Source: Bacteroidales bacterium | GTDB lineage: Bacteria; Bacteroidota; Bacteroidia; Bacteroidales; GCA-2748055 | Reading direction: 5' to 3' | DNA: 58,717 nucleotides | NCBI GenBank assembly: GCA_021740585.1 | Contig: JAIOZM010000014.1 | Coordinates: forward strand, 1-58,717 | Part shown: in pieces, positions 35,655 to 45,582 of the stretch | Numbering within the stretch: position 1 is the stretch's first letter | Layout of the letters: every line of letters begins with the position of its first letter | Notes under the pieces: model-generated | Told to the model about the DNA's origin: nothing | Database searches by the model: none | What the model saw: the letters and a program-made list of their open reading frames with translations, nothing else | Translations under genes and position numbers: made by a program

Positions 35655-37169
35655 ATGAAAAATAAACTATCCATCTTAATCGGTTTACTGCTGGTGAGTG
35701 TTATGGCTTGTCAGGAAGATGTTACCAAAAGGTTTTTTGAAGATGATGAGCCCACTATTACATCATATCTGAATGACCTACAGGAAGATTATTCCATGTT
35801 TATTGAATTGTTGGATCGGGCAGGATTTAAGCAGGCATTTAATGCATACGGAAGCTATACACTTTTTGCCTTTCAAAACGATGGTTTTCAGACTTATTTG
35901 AATGCAAACGGCTACCAAAAAGTTACCGACCTTTCTGTGGAAGAAGCAAAGATTCTGGTTCGATACCATACTTTGAAATCTATAATTCCTTCTATCAGTC
36001 TTGGTTTGGGGAAATTACCTGCCAAAAATCTCGAAGACGATGAATTGGTTTCATCTTTTGATGAAACCGGACTCCAGGGTATTATTATTAATCGGGAATC
36101 CAAAGTAATTATTCGTGATATAACACTCAGCAATGGAATTATCCATGTATTGGATAAAACAATGACACCTCTCGTGAAATCAGTGGCACAAAGAATGGAG
36201 GATACCGGTGAATATGTACTTTTTATTGAAGCGGCAAAAGCTACAGGACTATATGACTACCTCAACAGAAACTACGATACCATTTCGCCAACAAATATTA
36301 AAAGAGAGTATTTTACTGTTTTTGCCGAATCAGACCTCGTATTTTTAGAAGACACTATAGCCGATCTTAATGCTCTCAAGGCAAAATATAACAATGGAAT
36401 TAACGACCCCAAAAACCCTGAGGATTCACTTTATAAATTTATAGCGAATCATATTATTAATGAAAAAGCAATATTTACAAAGGATATTCTTATAGGAAAT
36501 TATCAGACTTTTGCAGGTGAGCTGATAAATTTTTTCATAGATCAACAATTTAAAATCAACTTACTGCCAAATGATGAGACAAGCTATGTTTCTTTTCTGG
36601 ATGGAAAGGTTGACAACCAGGCTAAAAATGGAGTTTTTCATGGCATTGATAAAGTTCTTGACATTTATGCTCCCGAGCCTGTTGAAGTTATTTGGGATTT
36701 TCTCGACTTCCCCTATGGCCAGACATTACTGGCACTTGGCAAGAGAGACACTGAAACCGAAGTTAATCTTCTGAATTTCAACCCGGTATTTACAGGTAGC
36801 ATTTCAGGAATTTTCTGTCATCATCCTGGAATAAACAATGAACCCTATGGATTCCTTAATGGCGACGCATTAATTCTTGCTGCACCATCGTGGGATTTTA
36901 CGGTTCACATGCCCGTAAAAGTAGTGAAAGGAAGGTATAAATTATTCCTGTCAGTTAAGGGAGGCAGCGGCAGAGCTACCGTTCAGATGCTTATTGACGG
37001 AACCCCGGTGGGTGAACCGGTAAATACAAATGGAAACAGAGTTTACTGGCAACAGGAATTATTTGTTGATCAGGTCACTCTCCCTGAAACTAAATCTTAT
37101 GACGTTAGGTTTGTAACCGTAGTGAATGGCCAGGGACAGCTTGATTACATTAGGTTTGAACCCATTTAA
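35655..37169 (+). CDS. Fasciclin lipoprotein with C-terminal carbohydrate-binding-like domain
   Basis: 504 residues, lipobox VMACQE (Cys19). Two FAS1 domains are recognisable: about 35-175 (YTLFAFQNDGFQTYL and NGIIHVLDKTMTP) and about 185-340 (FTVFAESDLVF and NGVFHGIDKVL). The C-terminal 150 residues form a separate beta-rich domain (from about 355) ending LDYIRFEPI, with KGRYKLFLSVKGG in the middle, resembling CBM-like jelly rolls. The next gene repeats this layout. Both sit directly after susD, the position of SusE/SusF, suggesting surface glycan binding. Confidence 0.75.
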   Translation: MKNKLSILIGLLLVSVMACQEDVTKRFFEDDEPTITSYLNDLQEDYSMFIELLDRAGFKQAFNAYGSYTLFAFQNDGFQTYLNANGYQKVTDLSVEEAKILVRYHTLKSIIPSISLGLGKLPAKNLEDDELVSSFDETGLQGIIINRESKVIIRDITLSNGIIHVLDKTMTPLVKSVAQRMEDTGEYVLFIEAAKATGLYDYLNRNYDTISPTNIKREYFTVFAESDLVFLEDTIADLNALKAKYNNGINDPKNPEDSLYKFIANHIINEKAIFTKDILIGNYQTFAGELINFFIDQQFKINLLPNDETSYVSFLDGKVDNQAKNGVFHGIDKVLDIYAPEPVEVIWDFLDFPYGQTLLALGKRDTETEVNLLNFNPVFTGSISGIFCHHPGINNEPYGFLNGDALILAAPSWDFTVHMPVKVVKGRYKLFLSVKGGSGRATVQMLIDGTPVGEPVNTNGNRVYWQQELFVDQVTLPETKSYDVRFVTVVNGQGQLDYIRFEPI

Positions 37170-37180
37170 ATTATTTTATT

Positions 37181-38620
37181 ATGAAGAATATACTTTTTCT
37201 TATATCCGGTTTGGCATTGCTTCTCCTCAACAGCTGCAATGATCCCTGGGAAACCCGTTTTGATGGGAACATCAATCCGGCGGATAATACAATCTGGGAG
37301 ACCATAGACGCAAATCCTGCATATAACGATTTTAAGAATCTTTTGGTTGAAACCGGGTATGACAGCATCCTTAAACGCAATGCAACATTTACCGTCATCA
37401 TTCCCGGCTCTGAAGCATTATCTCAGTTAAAAGATTCCTCAGCCTCTGTAAAAAAGTTAACCCTTAGTTACCATATTTCTAATGACATTTTTTTTAGCAA
37501 GGAGATGCCACTCGGACATAAACTGCTCACACTTAGCGGAAAAACTCTATTATTTGAGAAAATAGGAGATAAACTCATGGTAAATAAGGATGCCGAGGTT
37601 ACCGCAGTCGATATTAGGTCATCTAACGGTGTGATCCATGAAATAAATAAGGTGCAGTTGGTGAGACCAAATATTCTTGAGATTATATACTCAAGTCCTG
37701 AATACTCTTATATTGCAGATTTTTTTGCACAAGGAACAAGTCAGATTTTCGACCAAGAAAATAGTATTCCCATAGGAATTGATGAAAATGGTCTTACCAT
37801 TTATGATAGCCTTTGGATTCAGTCTAATCCATTTTTTTCAGTAAATGGGAATATTGGATCAGAGACAGAACAGTTTGCTATTTTTCTTGCTAACAATACC
37901 CTTCTGGATACCTCTCAGGCAGGTGAGTATAAAATCGGCTATTTTGCAAAGTTTGCAGGTTTTTTAGTTCCGGGAAATTTTGACCCATTAAACCTTCCTG
38001 AATATTTTATCAGTGCTGATGGAAGCAAGATTGAATTAGTTGAAGGTGCTTATGAATTTTTACAATCATCCAGTAACGGCCCCGTTTTCGAAATAAAAGA
38101 TCTCAAATACTACACTATTCCTAAAAAATTATTATGGGAAATTACCAGTGTTTCAGACTTTGATTCTATCAGAGGCATAAAATCCTATGAGTATGCCCCT
38201 ATTTATGATCAACTTACTCAAATTATTTTTAAAGATTTCTCTTCGGGTGGAAGCTTGTCAAATGCAAAGTATGAGAAACTCACAGGACCTCTGAATAAGG
38301 ATTATTTTAAAGTAATTCCGGCTCCCGGAACTTTAGTGACCATGGATATAAAACTTCCTGATATTATACCCGGGAAATACAACATCACGCTAAGAGCAAG
38401 TAAACGAGCAACCGACGGGGCTTTATTGGATATATACCTGAATAACGCCCTTATAAAATCAGGTGTAAGTTTGAATGGGGGGTTATATACATGGGAGGAT
38501 TTCGATTTAGGAGATGCTACATTTAGTCTGGAAACCGGTGATATCCTCACGTTTAAATTTATAGACGCAATCAAAAAAAGACTGGATTTTGATTATTTGA
38601 TATTTGAACCTACAAACTGA
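37181..38620 (+). CDS. Fasciclin-like lipoprotein with C-terminal jelly-roll-like domain
   Basis: 479 residues, lipobox LLNSCND (Cys19). One clear FAS1 domain (about 40-165, RNATFTVIIPGSEAL and SNGVIHEINKVQL), a less clear middle segment, and a C-terminal beta-rich domain (about 345-479) with PGKYNITLRASK and a terminal LDFDYLIFEPTN. That ending closely parallels the previous protein's LDYIRFEPI, so the two are probably paralogues at the SusE/F position. Eleven bases after the preceding gene; part of the same operon. Confidence 0.7.
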   Translation: MKNILFLISGLALLLLNSCNDPWETRFDGNINPADNTIWETIDANPAYNDFKNLLVETGYDSILKRNATFTVIIPGSEALSQLKDSSASVKKLTLSYHISNDIFFSKEMPLGHKLLTLSGKTLLFEKIGDKLMVNKDAEVTAVDIRSSNGVIHEINKVQLVRPNILEIIYSSPEYSYIADFFAQGTSQIFDQENSIPIGIDENGLTIYDSLWIQSNPFFSVNGNIGSETEQFAIFLANNTLLDTSQAGEYKIGYFAKFAGFLVPGNFDPLNLPEYFISADGSKIELVEGAYEFLQSSSNGPVFEIKDLKYYTIPKKLLWEITSVSDFDSIRGIKSYEYAPIYDQLTQIIFKDFSSGGSLSNAKYEKLTGPLNKDYFKVIPAPGTLVTMDIKLPDIIPGKYNITLRASKRATDGALLDIYLNNALIKSGVSLNGGLYTWEDFDLGDATFSLETGDILTFKFIDAIKKRLDFDYLIFEPTN

Positions 38621-38627
38621 TATTCTC

Positions 38628-41600
38628 ATGAAAGCATTCAAAATTGTTATATTATTGAGTTTAATTTCTTCGATAATTTTCGCTCAAAATCAGGAAGTTG
38701 GTTTAAATGAAACTATCAGTGGCACTGTTTCAAATTTAAGCCTGAAAACTCCGATGGGGGGTGTTGAAATTACCATCATTAGCTCTGATGAGAAACATTA
38801 TACCGAGGAAGATGGAAGCTTTACAATTCCTTTTAACGGGAATGATATTTGGATACTTATTTCCTATCCCGGATACACTGAACAAACTCATCTTATCTCC
38901 AATGCCGGAAGTTATCATTATTTTCTTTCTGAAACAAAGGAGAAATCGGTATACAGTAAGGCAGGATCTTTGTTCGGAAATAATATATTATATAAAAATG
39001 CAAGTTATAGCGATCTTTCACAGGAAAATTTAAAATACAGCGCTCAAGTATCTCCTGAACTTGCAATACAAGGAAAATTTGCCGGCCTGCAGGTAAAAAC
39101 GATTTCCGGAATGCCTGGAGAAGGTGCAGCTGTGAACATCAGGGGTATTTCATCTCTGTTTGCAAGTCAGAATCCTATGGTAATTCTCGATGGAGTACCC
39201 ATAAATTCTATGCCTTTTGAAAATCAGGCAGTAGGAGGAAGCTTTCATAATCCTCTTGTTGGCATCGATGTAAACGATATAGAATCTATCGAGATGTACA
39301 AAGATGGTCTTTCATTGTATGGTGTTGATGGTGGAACCGGTATAATGGCAATAAATACAAAAAGACCAGAGAGCGTAACTACAAAGGTCGATTTTTCAAT
39401 CTACAAAGGTTTGAGTTATGCACCTGAATATATCAGTATGATGTCAGCCTCTCAGCATAAATCCTATCTGATAAATCAACTCAATAGTACAGGTATGAGT
39501 TTACCTGAAATTCAGCAGGCTAATCCCTGGATCACAGGAAATCCATCTTACTATTATTTCTATAATTTCGATAACAATACCAATTGGCAGGATGAGGTTT
39601 TTAATGCTGCTTACGTGAATAAATATAATGCAACACTCCAGGGAGGTGATGAAATTGCACGCTTTTTTGTTTCGCTGGGCTATCTCGATCAGGAAGGGGT
39701 AACTAAAAATACCGCATACCAGAGATTCAATTTCAGGTTTAACTCAGATGTCCGTATTCTGGAAAAATTGTATATGATATCCAATGTCGGATTTTCATAC
39801 CACACTTCGGAATTGCAGAGTTCACAAATCAATCCTTCCATAAATCCTGTGCTTGCAGCACTTTCAAAGGGTCCTATGTATGCACCTTATTTGAGGGATA
39901 ATTTAGGTAACCAAATTTCTATTCTAAGTAATGTTGATGCCTACGGTTTCAGCAACCCAACAGCCATTGTTGAGAAGATCGAAGCCACAAGTTTTGAATC
40001 AAATCTGATAGCCAATACTAAACTTGTATACGAAATTAGCCGAAATCTAAATCTAAGTACCTTAATAAATGTAACAGCAAATAATATCAAAGAAGGATTA
40101 TTTGTTCCTAACTATGGCATTCAGGATTTCAATGAAGGAGAAATACAGAATTATGCAGACGAAGGGGTTAATAAATTAAGTGGTATTTTTAATGAAACAA
40201 AAGCTTCATTCACAAAGCTAATCGGACTTTCACATTATATTTCAGGCGATGCAGGATTCCGGTTTCGCACCGATAAGGTCCAATACAATAGTGGGACAGT
40301 ATACAATACACCAACCGATGAGTTTAAGAGTCTTTCTTCTGTTACCTCTGTTGAAAATACAATGCTCGCAGGTGATAACCGCGTGATAAATCACAGTGAT
40401 ATCTTTATGAACAGCGGGTATCGCTTTAAAGATAAATACCTGCTTGATGTAATTCTGAATTTATCTGCCTCTTCATCAACCGGTAATAATGCAGATGCTA
40501 TCTCTATTGCCGGAGGGAAATGGGGATTCTTTCCAACTTTACAGGCAGGATGGCTCCTTTCCAATGAAGCTTTTCTGAAATCAGTTTCTGTCCTCAACTT
40601 ATTAAAACTGCGTGCAAGCTATTCCCGATCGGGGAATGACTTCTATTCAAGTTTTGCTAAATATTCCTACAATTCCAGAAGCTATGGAACCAATTCAGGT
40701 ATTGTAAGGACCTACCTCCCCAATCAGGAATTGAAATGGGAAGACATCTCACAACTTAATGTCGGATTGGATTTGGTTTCATTGGGAGAAAGAATCTTCC
40801 TTAGCGTAGATGCCTACAACAGGGTGACAAACGATTTACTAACTTACAGTGAACTTCCTGTTAGCAGCGGATTTGAATATTTATGGGAAAATAATGGTAG
40901 TTTGACCTCAAAAGGATTGGATATTTCGGCCCAGGCTAAAATTTTAAATGGTGAGCTTAAATTAGCTGTCGGCGGAAACATTGGGTTCAACAATACAAGC
41001 ATTGAAATAGATCATGATATCATACTCGATATCCCCGGTGGACAGGTAATTGCACGAAGCGGAAGTAACGCCTTGTCTTTTTACGGCTTTACCACAAACG
41101 GAATAATAGGAAGCGCAGCAGAAGCCAGTGCTTTAAATCTTATGAATTCAGAGGGTGTTTATTATCAGGCTGGTGACGTGCACTTTGTAAATCAAAATAC
41201 AGATTCAAATATAGACGATTTAGATAAGATGGATCTGGGTGATCTCTTCCCTAATTTTACCGGTGGAATAAATCTTGATTTTTCATACCGCAGATTGTCG
41301 TTAAGTGTATTGTTTGATTTCCAGAAAGGCAACAAAATTTTCAACTATACCCGGATGGTGTCAGAAGCTCTATCGGGCTATGGGAACCAGACCAGGGCAG
41401 CCTTGTATGCATGGACAAATGAGAATGATATTACCGATATTCCACGAATCGCCCTAAATGATCCTTCAGGGAATGCAGCGTTCTCAGACCGTTGGATTGA
41501 AGACGGAAGTATTTTCCGATTGAAAGAGCTTAGTGTTGCATATACTTTGCCTTCAACAAAAATGTATAAGAATCTGATTATATACCTTACCGGGCAGAAT

Positions 41601-41735
41601 CTTTTTACTGTAACCGATTACCTTGGCTATTATCCTGAGTTTGCCTATTCCGCCAACCCGGTAAATCAGGGTTCAGATTATGGTCAAATGCCTGTTACGC
41701 CTATGGTGGTAATGGGAATAAAAGTTGGATTTTAA
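38628..41735 (+). CDS. susC: SusC/RagA-family TonB-linked outer-membrane transporter (second)
   Basis: I place the start at 38628 (1035 residues), where MKAFKIVILLSLISSIIFAQ forms a signal peptide; an earlier in-frame start overlaps the previous gene. A carboxypeptidase-regulatory-like domain (about 28-105), plug (about 120-245, GLQVKTISGMPGEGAAVNIR, PMVILDGVP, SIEMYKDGLSLYG) and SusC barrel follow. The plug has diverged: the usual block with DAAA and YGSRGANGV is replaced by DGLSLYGVDGGTGIMAINT. It differs greatly from the first SusC, so the operon probably handles two ligands or sizes of product. Confidence 0.93.
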   Translation: MKAFKIVILLSLISSIIFAQNQEVGLNETISGTVSNLSLKTPMGGVEITIISSDEKHYTEEDGSFTIPFNGNDIWILISYPGYTEQTHLISNAGSYHYFLSETKEKSVYSKAGSLFGNNILYKNASYSDLSQENLKYSAQVSPELAIQGKFAGLQVKTISGMPGEGAAVNIRGISSLFASQNPMVILDGVPINSMPFENQAVGGSFHNPLVGIDVNDIESIEMYKDGLSLYGVDGGTGIMAINTKRPESVTTKVDFSIYKGLSYAPEYISMMSASQHKSYLINQLNSTGMSLPEIQQANPWITGNPSYYYFYNFDNNTNWQDEVFNAAYVNKYNATLQGGDEIARFFVSLGYLDQEGVTKNTAYQRFNFRFNSDVRILEKLYMISNVGFSYHTSELQSSQINPSINPVLAALSKGPMYAPYLRDNLGNQISILSNVDAYGFSNPTAIVEKIEATSFESNLIANTKLVYEISRNLNLSTLINVTANNIKEGLFVPNYGIQDFNEGEIQNYADEGVNKLSGIFNETKASFTKLIGLSHYISGDAGFRFRTDKVQYNSGTVYNTPTDEFKSLSSVTSVENTMLAGDNRVINHSDIFMNSGYRFKDKYLLDVILNLSASSSTGNNADAISIAGGKWGFFPTLQAGWLLSNEAFLKSVSVLNLLKLRASYSRSGNDFYSSFAKYSYNSRSYGTNSGIVRTYLPNQELKWEDISQLNVGLDLVSLGERIFLSVDAYNRVTNDLLTYSELPVSSGFEYLWENNGSLTSKGLDISAQAKILNGELKLAVGGNIGFNNTSIEIDHDIILDIPGGQVIARSGSNALSFYGFTTNGIIGSAAEASALNLMNSEGVYYQAGDVHFVNQNTDSNIDDLDKMDLGDLFPNFTGGINLDFSYRRLSLSVLFDFQKGNKIFNYTRMVSEALSGYGNQTRAALYAWTNENDITDIPRIALNDPSGNAAFSDRWIEDGSIFRLKELSVAYTLPSTKMYKNLIIYLTGQNLFTVTDYLGYYPEFAYSANPVNQGSDYGQMPVTPMVVMGIKVGF

Positions 41736-41847
41736 TTCTATAAAAAGCATCATTATGATACCCACAAGCTTCGCTAAATTCCCTGCAATTAAAGTTAGAA
41801 CTATTACTTGTGTGTTTCCTGCGAGCCTAAATTATAAACGAACAGAG

Positions 41848-43302
41848 ATGAAACAAATAAAGCTAAATACAAGTCTCGGGATACTCCTGTTAATTATTGG
41901 CTTATTACAAACTTCCTGTGAGAAGTTTTTCGACCCCGGTGTATCCAATGCTCTTCCCGCGAATAATGCATTTTCTGATGTTCTGGCATCCAGAGCTTCG
42001 GTGAACGGATTGTATGCACTTTCTCAGGATATTATGAACTCTTATGTTATTTTGGGCGAGTTAAGAGCTGACATGCTAAAAATTACAGCCGATGCAAACC
42101 AAGATTTATCAGACATATATCATTTGGTGAATCATCCCGGAAACTCCTATTTTTCCCAAATGAAGACCTATACCCTCATCGCAAACTGCAATGATGTAGC
42201 TTATCATTTGTCGGAAGCCTTAAAAAGAGGGACTTCCTATGATACAGATTTACATAACATGTATGCCGAAACAATTAGCATGCGTACATGGGCTTATTTT
42301 TATCTGCTTCGCACGTATGGTGACATTCCTTATCTCACCATTGATTATACAGCATCTGGCGCTTCTATCAGCATAAAAGACTGGCTGGCAGCAAATGGAG
42401 GTGTAAACGCTACTGTCGATCAGCTAATTTTAGATGTACAATCCATTATTCCTGATTTCTACCCAGCCTCACAAAGTATAAGTTCTACGCAGTATTTTAA
42501 TCTGGCATCTGCCTATGCACTTATTGGTGAAATGCAACTTTGGAATAATGATTATTCTGCTGCTATTGAGTCGCTTACTTCCTCAGTTCAAACTTCAACC
42601 TCACGCTTTATTCTGGATGCAGATCTGAAAACCACAAAATGGGCCAATATTTTCAAAGGGGATGAGACGGCTAATGATGAAATATTGACAAAAATTTTAT
42701 TCAATAAAGCTGAAAAACAGGAAAATGACTTTTTAACTCTATTTTCAGATCTAAGTCCGAATATAATTGAATTGGAGCCAACAGCAGCCATCTTGTCTGT
42801 ATTGGAAGGAACTTACAGGTACAGCGGAACTTTTTATTCAAATGAAGTGAGCAAATACACCAGAACTGCCACTGATCCATACACCAGCGATATGCCGGTA
42901 ATTCTTTATCGTGCAGCAGATATTCATTTGATGCTTGCAGAAGCTTATAATAATCTCGGTTATGTTGAAGTCGCCCTTGACCTGATTAATAACGGCAGTG
43001 ATTCTTTATTCACACCGGCATCTATGGGAGTAAGAGGGAGATTATCATTGCCATCTCTGACCGTTTCAGGAGTTGACCTTCAGGACTCCATAAAAAACAT
43101 GGAAGATTTAATTATTGAAGAAAGAGGACATGAAATGGCTTTCGAAGGAAAACGGTATTTCGATCTGCTACGTATTGCCAGACGAAGAAACGATCCCAAC
43201 TATTTAAGCGATCATATTCAACTTCGATTTGATAATCCGGATACAACCAATATAAAAAACTTTTTTGCAAATCAGGATAATTGGTATTTGCCCTTTGAGT
43301 AA
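41848..43302 (+). CDS. susD: SusD/RagB-family glycan-binding lipoprotein (second)
   Basis: Start chosen at 41848 (484 residues), opening MKQIKLNTSLGILLLIIGLL with lipobox LQTSC; a longer frame upstream has no signal. The SusD features are a YHLVNH-containing N-terminal region, TWAYFYLLRTYGDIPYLT, a C-terminal VILYRAADIHLMLAEAYNNLG and ERGHEMAFEGKRYFDLLRIARR. The gap to its susC is 112 bases, much longer than the 7-18 bases elsewhere in the operon, so an internal signal or lost spacer is possible. Last gene of the operon; I see no clear terminator in the 75 bases before the convergent fabF. Confidence 0.93.
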   Translation: MKQIKLNTSLGILLLIIGLLQTSCEKFFDPGVSNALPANNAFSDVLASRASVNGLYALSQDIMNSYVILGELRADMLKITADANQDLSDIYHLVNHPGNSYFSQMKTYTLIANCNDVAYHLSEALKRGTSYDTDLHNMYAETISMRTWAYFYLLRTYGDIPYLTIDYTASGASISIKDWLAANGGVNATVDQLILDVQSIIPDFYPASQSISSTQYFNLASAYALIGEMQLWNNDYSAAIESLTSSVQTSTSRFILDADLKTTKWANIFKGDETANDEILTKILFNKAEKQENDFLTLFSDLSPNIIELEPTAAILSVLEGTYRYSGTFYSNEVSKYTRTATDPYTSDMPVILYRAADIHLMLAEAYNNLGYVEVALDLINNGSDSLFTPASMGVRGRLSLPSLTVSGVDLQDSIKNMEDLIIEERGHEMAFEGKRYFDLLRIARRRNDPNYLSDHIQLRFDNPDTTNIKNFFANQDNWYLPFE

Positions 43303-43377
43303 TAATTTAAAAGGAGACTAATAAAGACTCCCGATCCGATGGAAAGAAAGTGATACTTCCTTTTTTGAATACTTTCA

Positions 43378-44613
43378 TCAAGCCTTCGAAAATACCAGTA
43401 CCCCATTCTGTCCGCCAAAACCAAAAGAATTGGAAATGGCAGCCTTAATATCAGCTTTCCGGGCAACATTGGGAACCACATCCAGATCGCATTCCGGATC
43501 TTTGGTGGAATAATTTATAGTCGGTGGTAAGATCCCATTCTGCACAGCCAATACCGTAGCTGCAGCTTCTATAGCCCCAGCCGCACCCAAAGAATGTCCA
43601 ATCATCGATTTAATTGAACTTACGGCTACATTCCGGTTCTCAAAGGCAAGCTTAATGGCCGTGGTTTCTGTTTTATCGTTCATTTTTGTTGATGTGCCGT
43701 GTGCATTAACATAGCCAATATCTTCTGGTGAAAGTCCTGCATCTTTAACAGCGATTTGCATGGCTTTTGCCGCCCAGATTCCATTTGGTTCGGGAGCTGC
43801 AATACCATAAGCATCGGCTGTCATGCCAAATCCGCTTAAATATGCAAGCGGCTTAGCCCCTCTTTTTTCCGCATGATCAAGGGTTTCCAAAACCAAAACA
43901 CAAGCTCCCTCAGCCATTACAAATCCGTCCCGGTTTAAATCGAAGGGACAACTGGCTTTCTCAGGGATTTCATTATTGAAAGTAAGCACTCCCATGCTCG
44001 AATATGCATCGAGCACCAAAGGGGTAATTGTGGATTCTGCACCCCCCGCAAGAATCACATCAGCCATACCCCCTCTTAGTAATCCCAAAGCAACACCAAT
44101 AGAATGTGTGCCGGTGGTACAGGCAGCAGACACACCCATATTCGGACCATAAACCCCAAGGGTCATAGCGGCATTACATGCAGGCATATTCGTAATTACT
44201 CTGGGAACCGTTAAAGGGCCTACCGAACCGGGTCCCATTTTCCCAAATCTAGTAAACTGTTCCTCAAGATGATGATAATCTCCACCCGCAGAACCGATAA
44301 CACAACCAATTCGGGTCCTGTCTTCATTTTCTAAATCAATATTAGCATCCTTTATTGCTTCAATAGCTGCGCTTGATGCCAGCTGTGAAAAACGAGCCAT
44401 CTTACGCGATTCTTTCCTGTCGAAATAATCCTCCGGATTGTAGTTTAGTATTTCTGAGGCGACCTGACTTTTATGACCTGCCGGATCGAAAGACTGTATT
44501 CTTCTTACCCCTGATTTACCCTCAACAATTGAATTCCAGAATTCAATCCTTGAATTTCCGATGGAGCTGAATATTCCAATACCGGTAACTACAACATATC
44601 TGTTTTTATCCAT
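43378..44613 (-). CDS. fabF: Beta-ketoacyl-ACP synthase II (FabF-type)
   Basis: 411 residues, the usual FabF length. The thiolase-fold catalytic triad is present: Cys165 in VSAACTTGTH, His305 in VNAHGTSTKMND and His340 in IKSMIGHSLGAAGAIEA. It condenses malonyl-ACP with acyl-ACP in fatty-acid elongation, in the cytoplasm. The gene stands alone here, without acpP or other fab genes, so it may be a second copy or serve another lipid. It is convergent with the Sus operon. Confidence 0.93.
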   Translation of the reverse strand: MDKNRYVVVTGIGIFSSIGNSRIEFWNSIVEGKSGVRRIQSFDPAGHKSQVASEILNYNPEDYFDRKESRKMARFSQLASSAAIEAIKDANIDLENEDRTRIGCVIGSAGGDYHHLEEQFTRFGKMGPGSVGPLTVPRVITNMPACNAAMTLGVYGPNMGVSAACTTGTHSIGVALGLLRGGMADVILAGGAESTITPLVLDAYSSMGVLTFNNEIPEKASCPFDLNRDGFVMAEGACVLVLETLDHAEKRGAKPLAYLSGFGMTADAYGIAAPEPNGIWAAKAMQIAVKDAGLSPEDIGYVNAHGTSTKMNDKTETTAIKLAFENRNVAVSSIKSMIGHSLGAAGAIEAAATVLAVQNGILPPTINYSTKDPECDLDVVPNVARKADIKAAISNSFGFGGQNGVLVFSKA

Positions 44614-44731
44614 AAAAAGTAGAAGTTAATATGTGTTGGCATCTTTGGATAAAAATAGAAGATAAATCTTTAGTTCACTAATTGTTTTGTTAAATCTTTA
44701 AATAAAAAATATCGAAACTAGAAAAATCAGT

Positions 44732-44787
44732 AGGCAGCAGGCAATGGACAGTGGGCAGTAGGCAATAGGTAATAGGCAATAGGCAGA
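44732..44787. repeat. Heptamer tandem repeat, AGGCAAT type, 8 units
   Basis: Eight consecutive seven-base units with consensus AGGCAAT (variants AGGCAGC, GGACAGT, GGGCAGT, AGGTAAT, AGGCAGA) in the gap between fabF and the transglutaminase-like gene. Same period as the repeat 36 bases further on. Confidence 0.8.
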
Positions 44788-44822
44788 ATATAGCTTCTTC
44801 AAAAATACATGCTGACTAGTTG

Positions 44823-44948
44823 TTTTTACTTTTTACTTTTTACTTTTTACTTTTTACTTTTTACTTTTTACTTTTTACTTTTTACTTTTTACTTTTTACT
44901 TTTTACTTTTTACTTTTTACTTTTTACTTTTTACTTTTTACTTTTCAC
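44823..44948. repeat. Heptamer tandem repeat TTTTTAC, 17 perfect units plus one variant
   Basis: Seventeen perfect copies of TTTTTAC (44823-44941) and one TTTTCAC. The array runs into the 3' end of the transglutaminase-like gene and supplies its stop codon and last residues. Perfect short repeats of this length are prone to slippage, so copy number should differ between isolates. Confidence 0.95.
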
Positions 44949-45582
44949 TTTTCGAATCCGGCTTGAATAATCCGGCAGGATCGGAACCCATCATCGACGA
45001 TTCCAAAAGAAGTGGTGCTGCTCTTTCGAGCTTTTCGGCCTGGATATCAGATATCAGTGGGAAGTGCTTCATCTTATCCAGAAAGTATCCTATATCTTCC
45101 AGATCATTCATGGTGGTCCTCCATTTCAATCGATTAAACCGGTTTAGATTGAATGGGAGTGAATAGGAACGAAGGGACTTATCCCCGCGTGTATTGAAAT
45201 AAAGGTCGAAATACGACATGGCCAGCTCCCTGAGGCTGCGGTATACCGGTTCTCTGTAACGCAATGTGGTAAAATTCGATTTTGCGATGCTGCCCCAGCA
45301 ATTATTCTCTTTAAAAACCGCAATCACATGGTCATCGTCATTATAAGCCTTAAGATCAAGCACCAGAGGTGGCCTGCCTTGAAATTCCAGACAGGCAGCT
45401 GCAAAAATGGCTCCTTCAGCACAATGCGCCCTTTTGTTTTCGAGAACATAGCGTGGTGAACGGGTTTCTTCTGTGGTGTTGTAATTGCATTCATCCAGAA
45501 ATTTCTGGATAGCATATGGTGTTGACAGTCTTTTTAAGGCCTCTTTTTCACTTTTGGTCCAGGGGTCATCGTTGAATTTCAT
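44938..45582 (-). CDS. Transglutaminase-like cysteine-fold protein
   Basis: 214 residues, no signal peptide. RAHCAEGAIFAAACLEFQG places Cys54 at the start of a helix, and NDDDHVIAVFKENNCWGSIAKS supplies His85, which together match the transglutaminase/papain-like core; the third residue is not assigned. The C-terminal third is helical and unrecognised. Such small proteins are widespread and uncharacterised. The final residues (SKSEK) and stop codon are encoded by the edge of the TTTTTAC tandem repeat, so the C-terminus may vary by slippage. No operon partner. Confidence 0.6.
   Translation of the reverse strand: MKFNDDPWTKSEKEALKRLSTPYAIQKFLDECNYNTTEETRSPRYVLENKRAHCAEGAIFAAACLEFQGRPPLVLDLKAYNDDDHVIAVFKENNCWGSIAKSNFTTLRYREPVYRSLRELAMSYFDLYFNTRGDKSLRSYSLPFNLNRFNRLKWRTTMNDLEDIGYFLDKMKHFPLISDIQAEKLERAAPLLLESSMMGSDPAGLFKPDSKSEK

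Noticed and set aside
41725-41847. A longer start for the second SusD
   Set aside because: The extra 41 residues lack a signal sequence and overlap the end of susC; the start at 41848 opens a normal lipoprotein signal.
43303-43377. A terminator between the second susD and the convergent fabF
   Set aside because: The only candidate (GGAGAC near GACTCC) does not pair properly and has no T-run.
44823-44948. The perfect TTTTTAC array as a possible CRISPR-like structure
   Set aside because: It has no spacers: the seven-base unit is strictly contiguous. It is a microsatellite. No CRISPR array or cas gene is present in the window.
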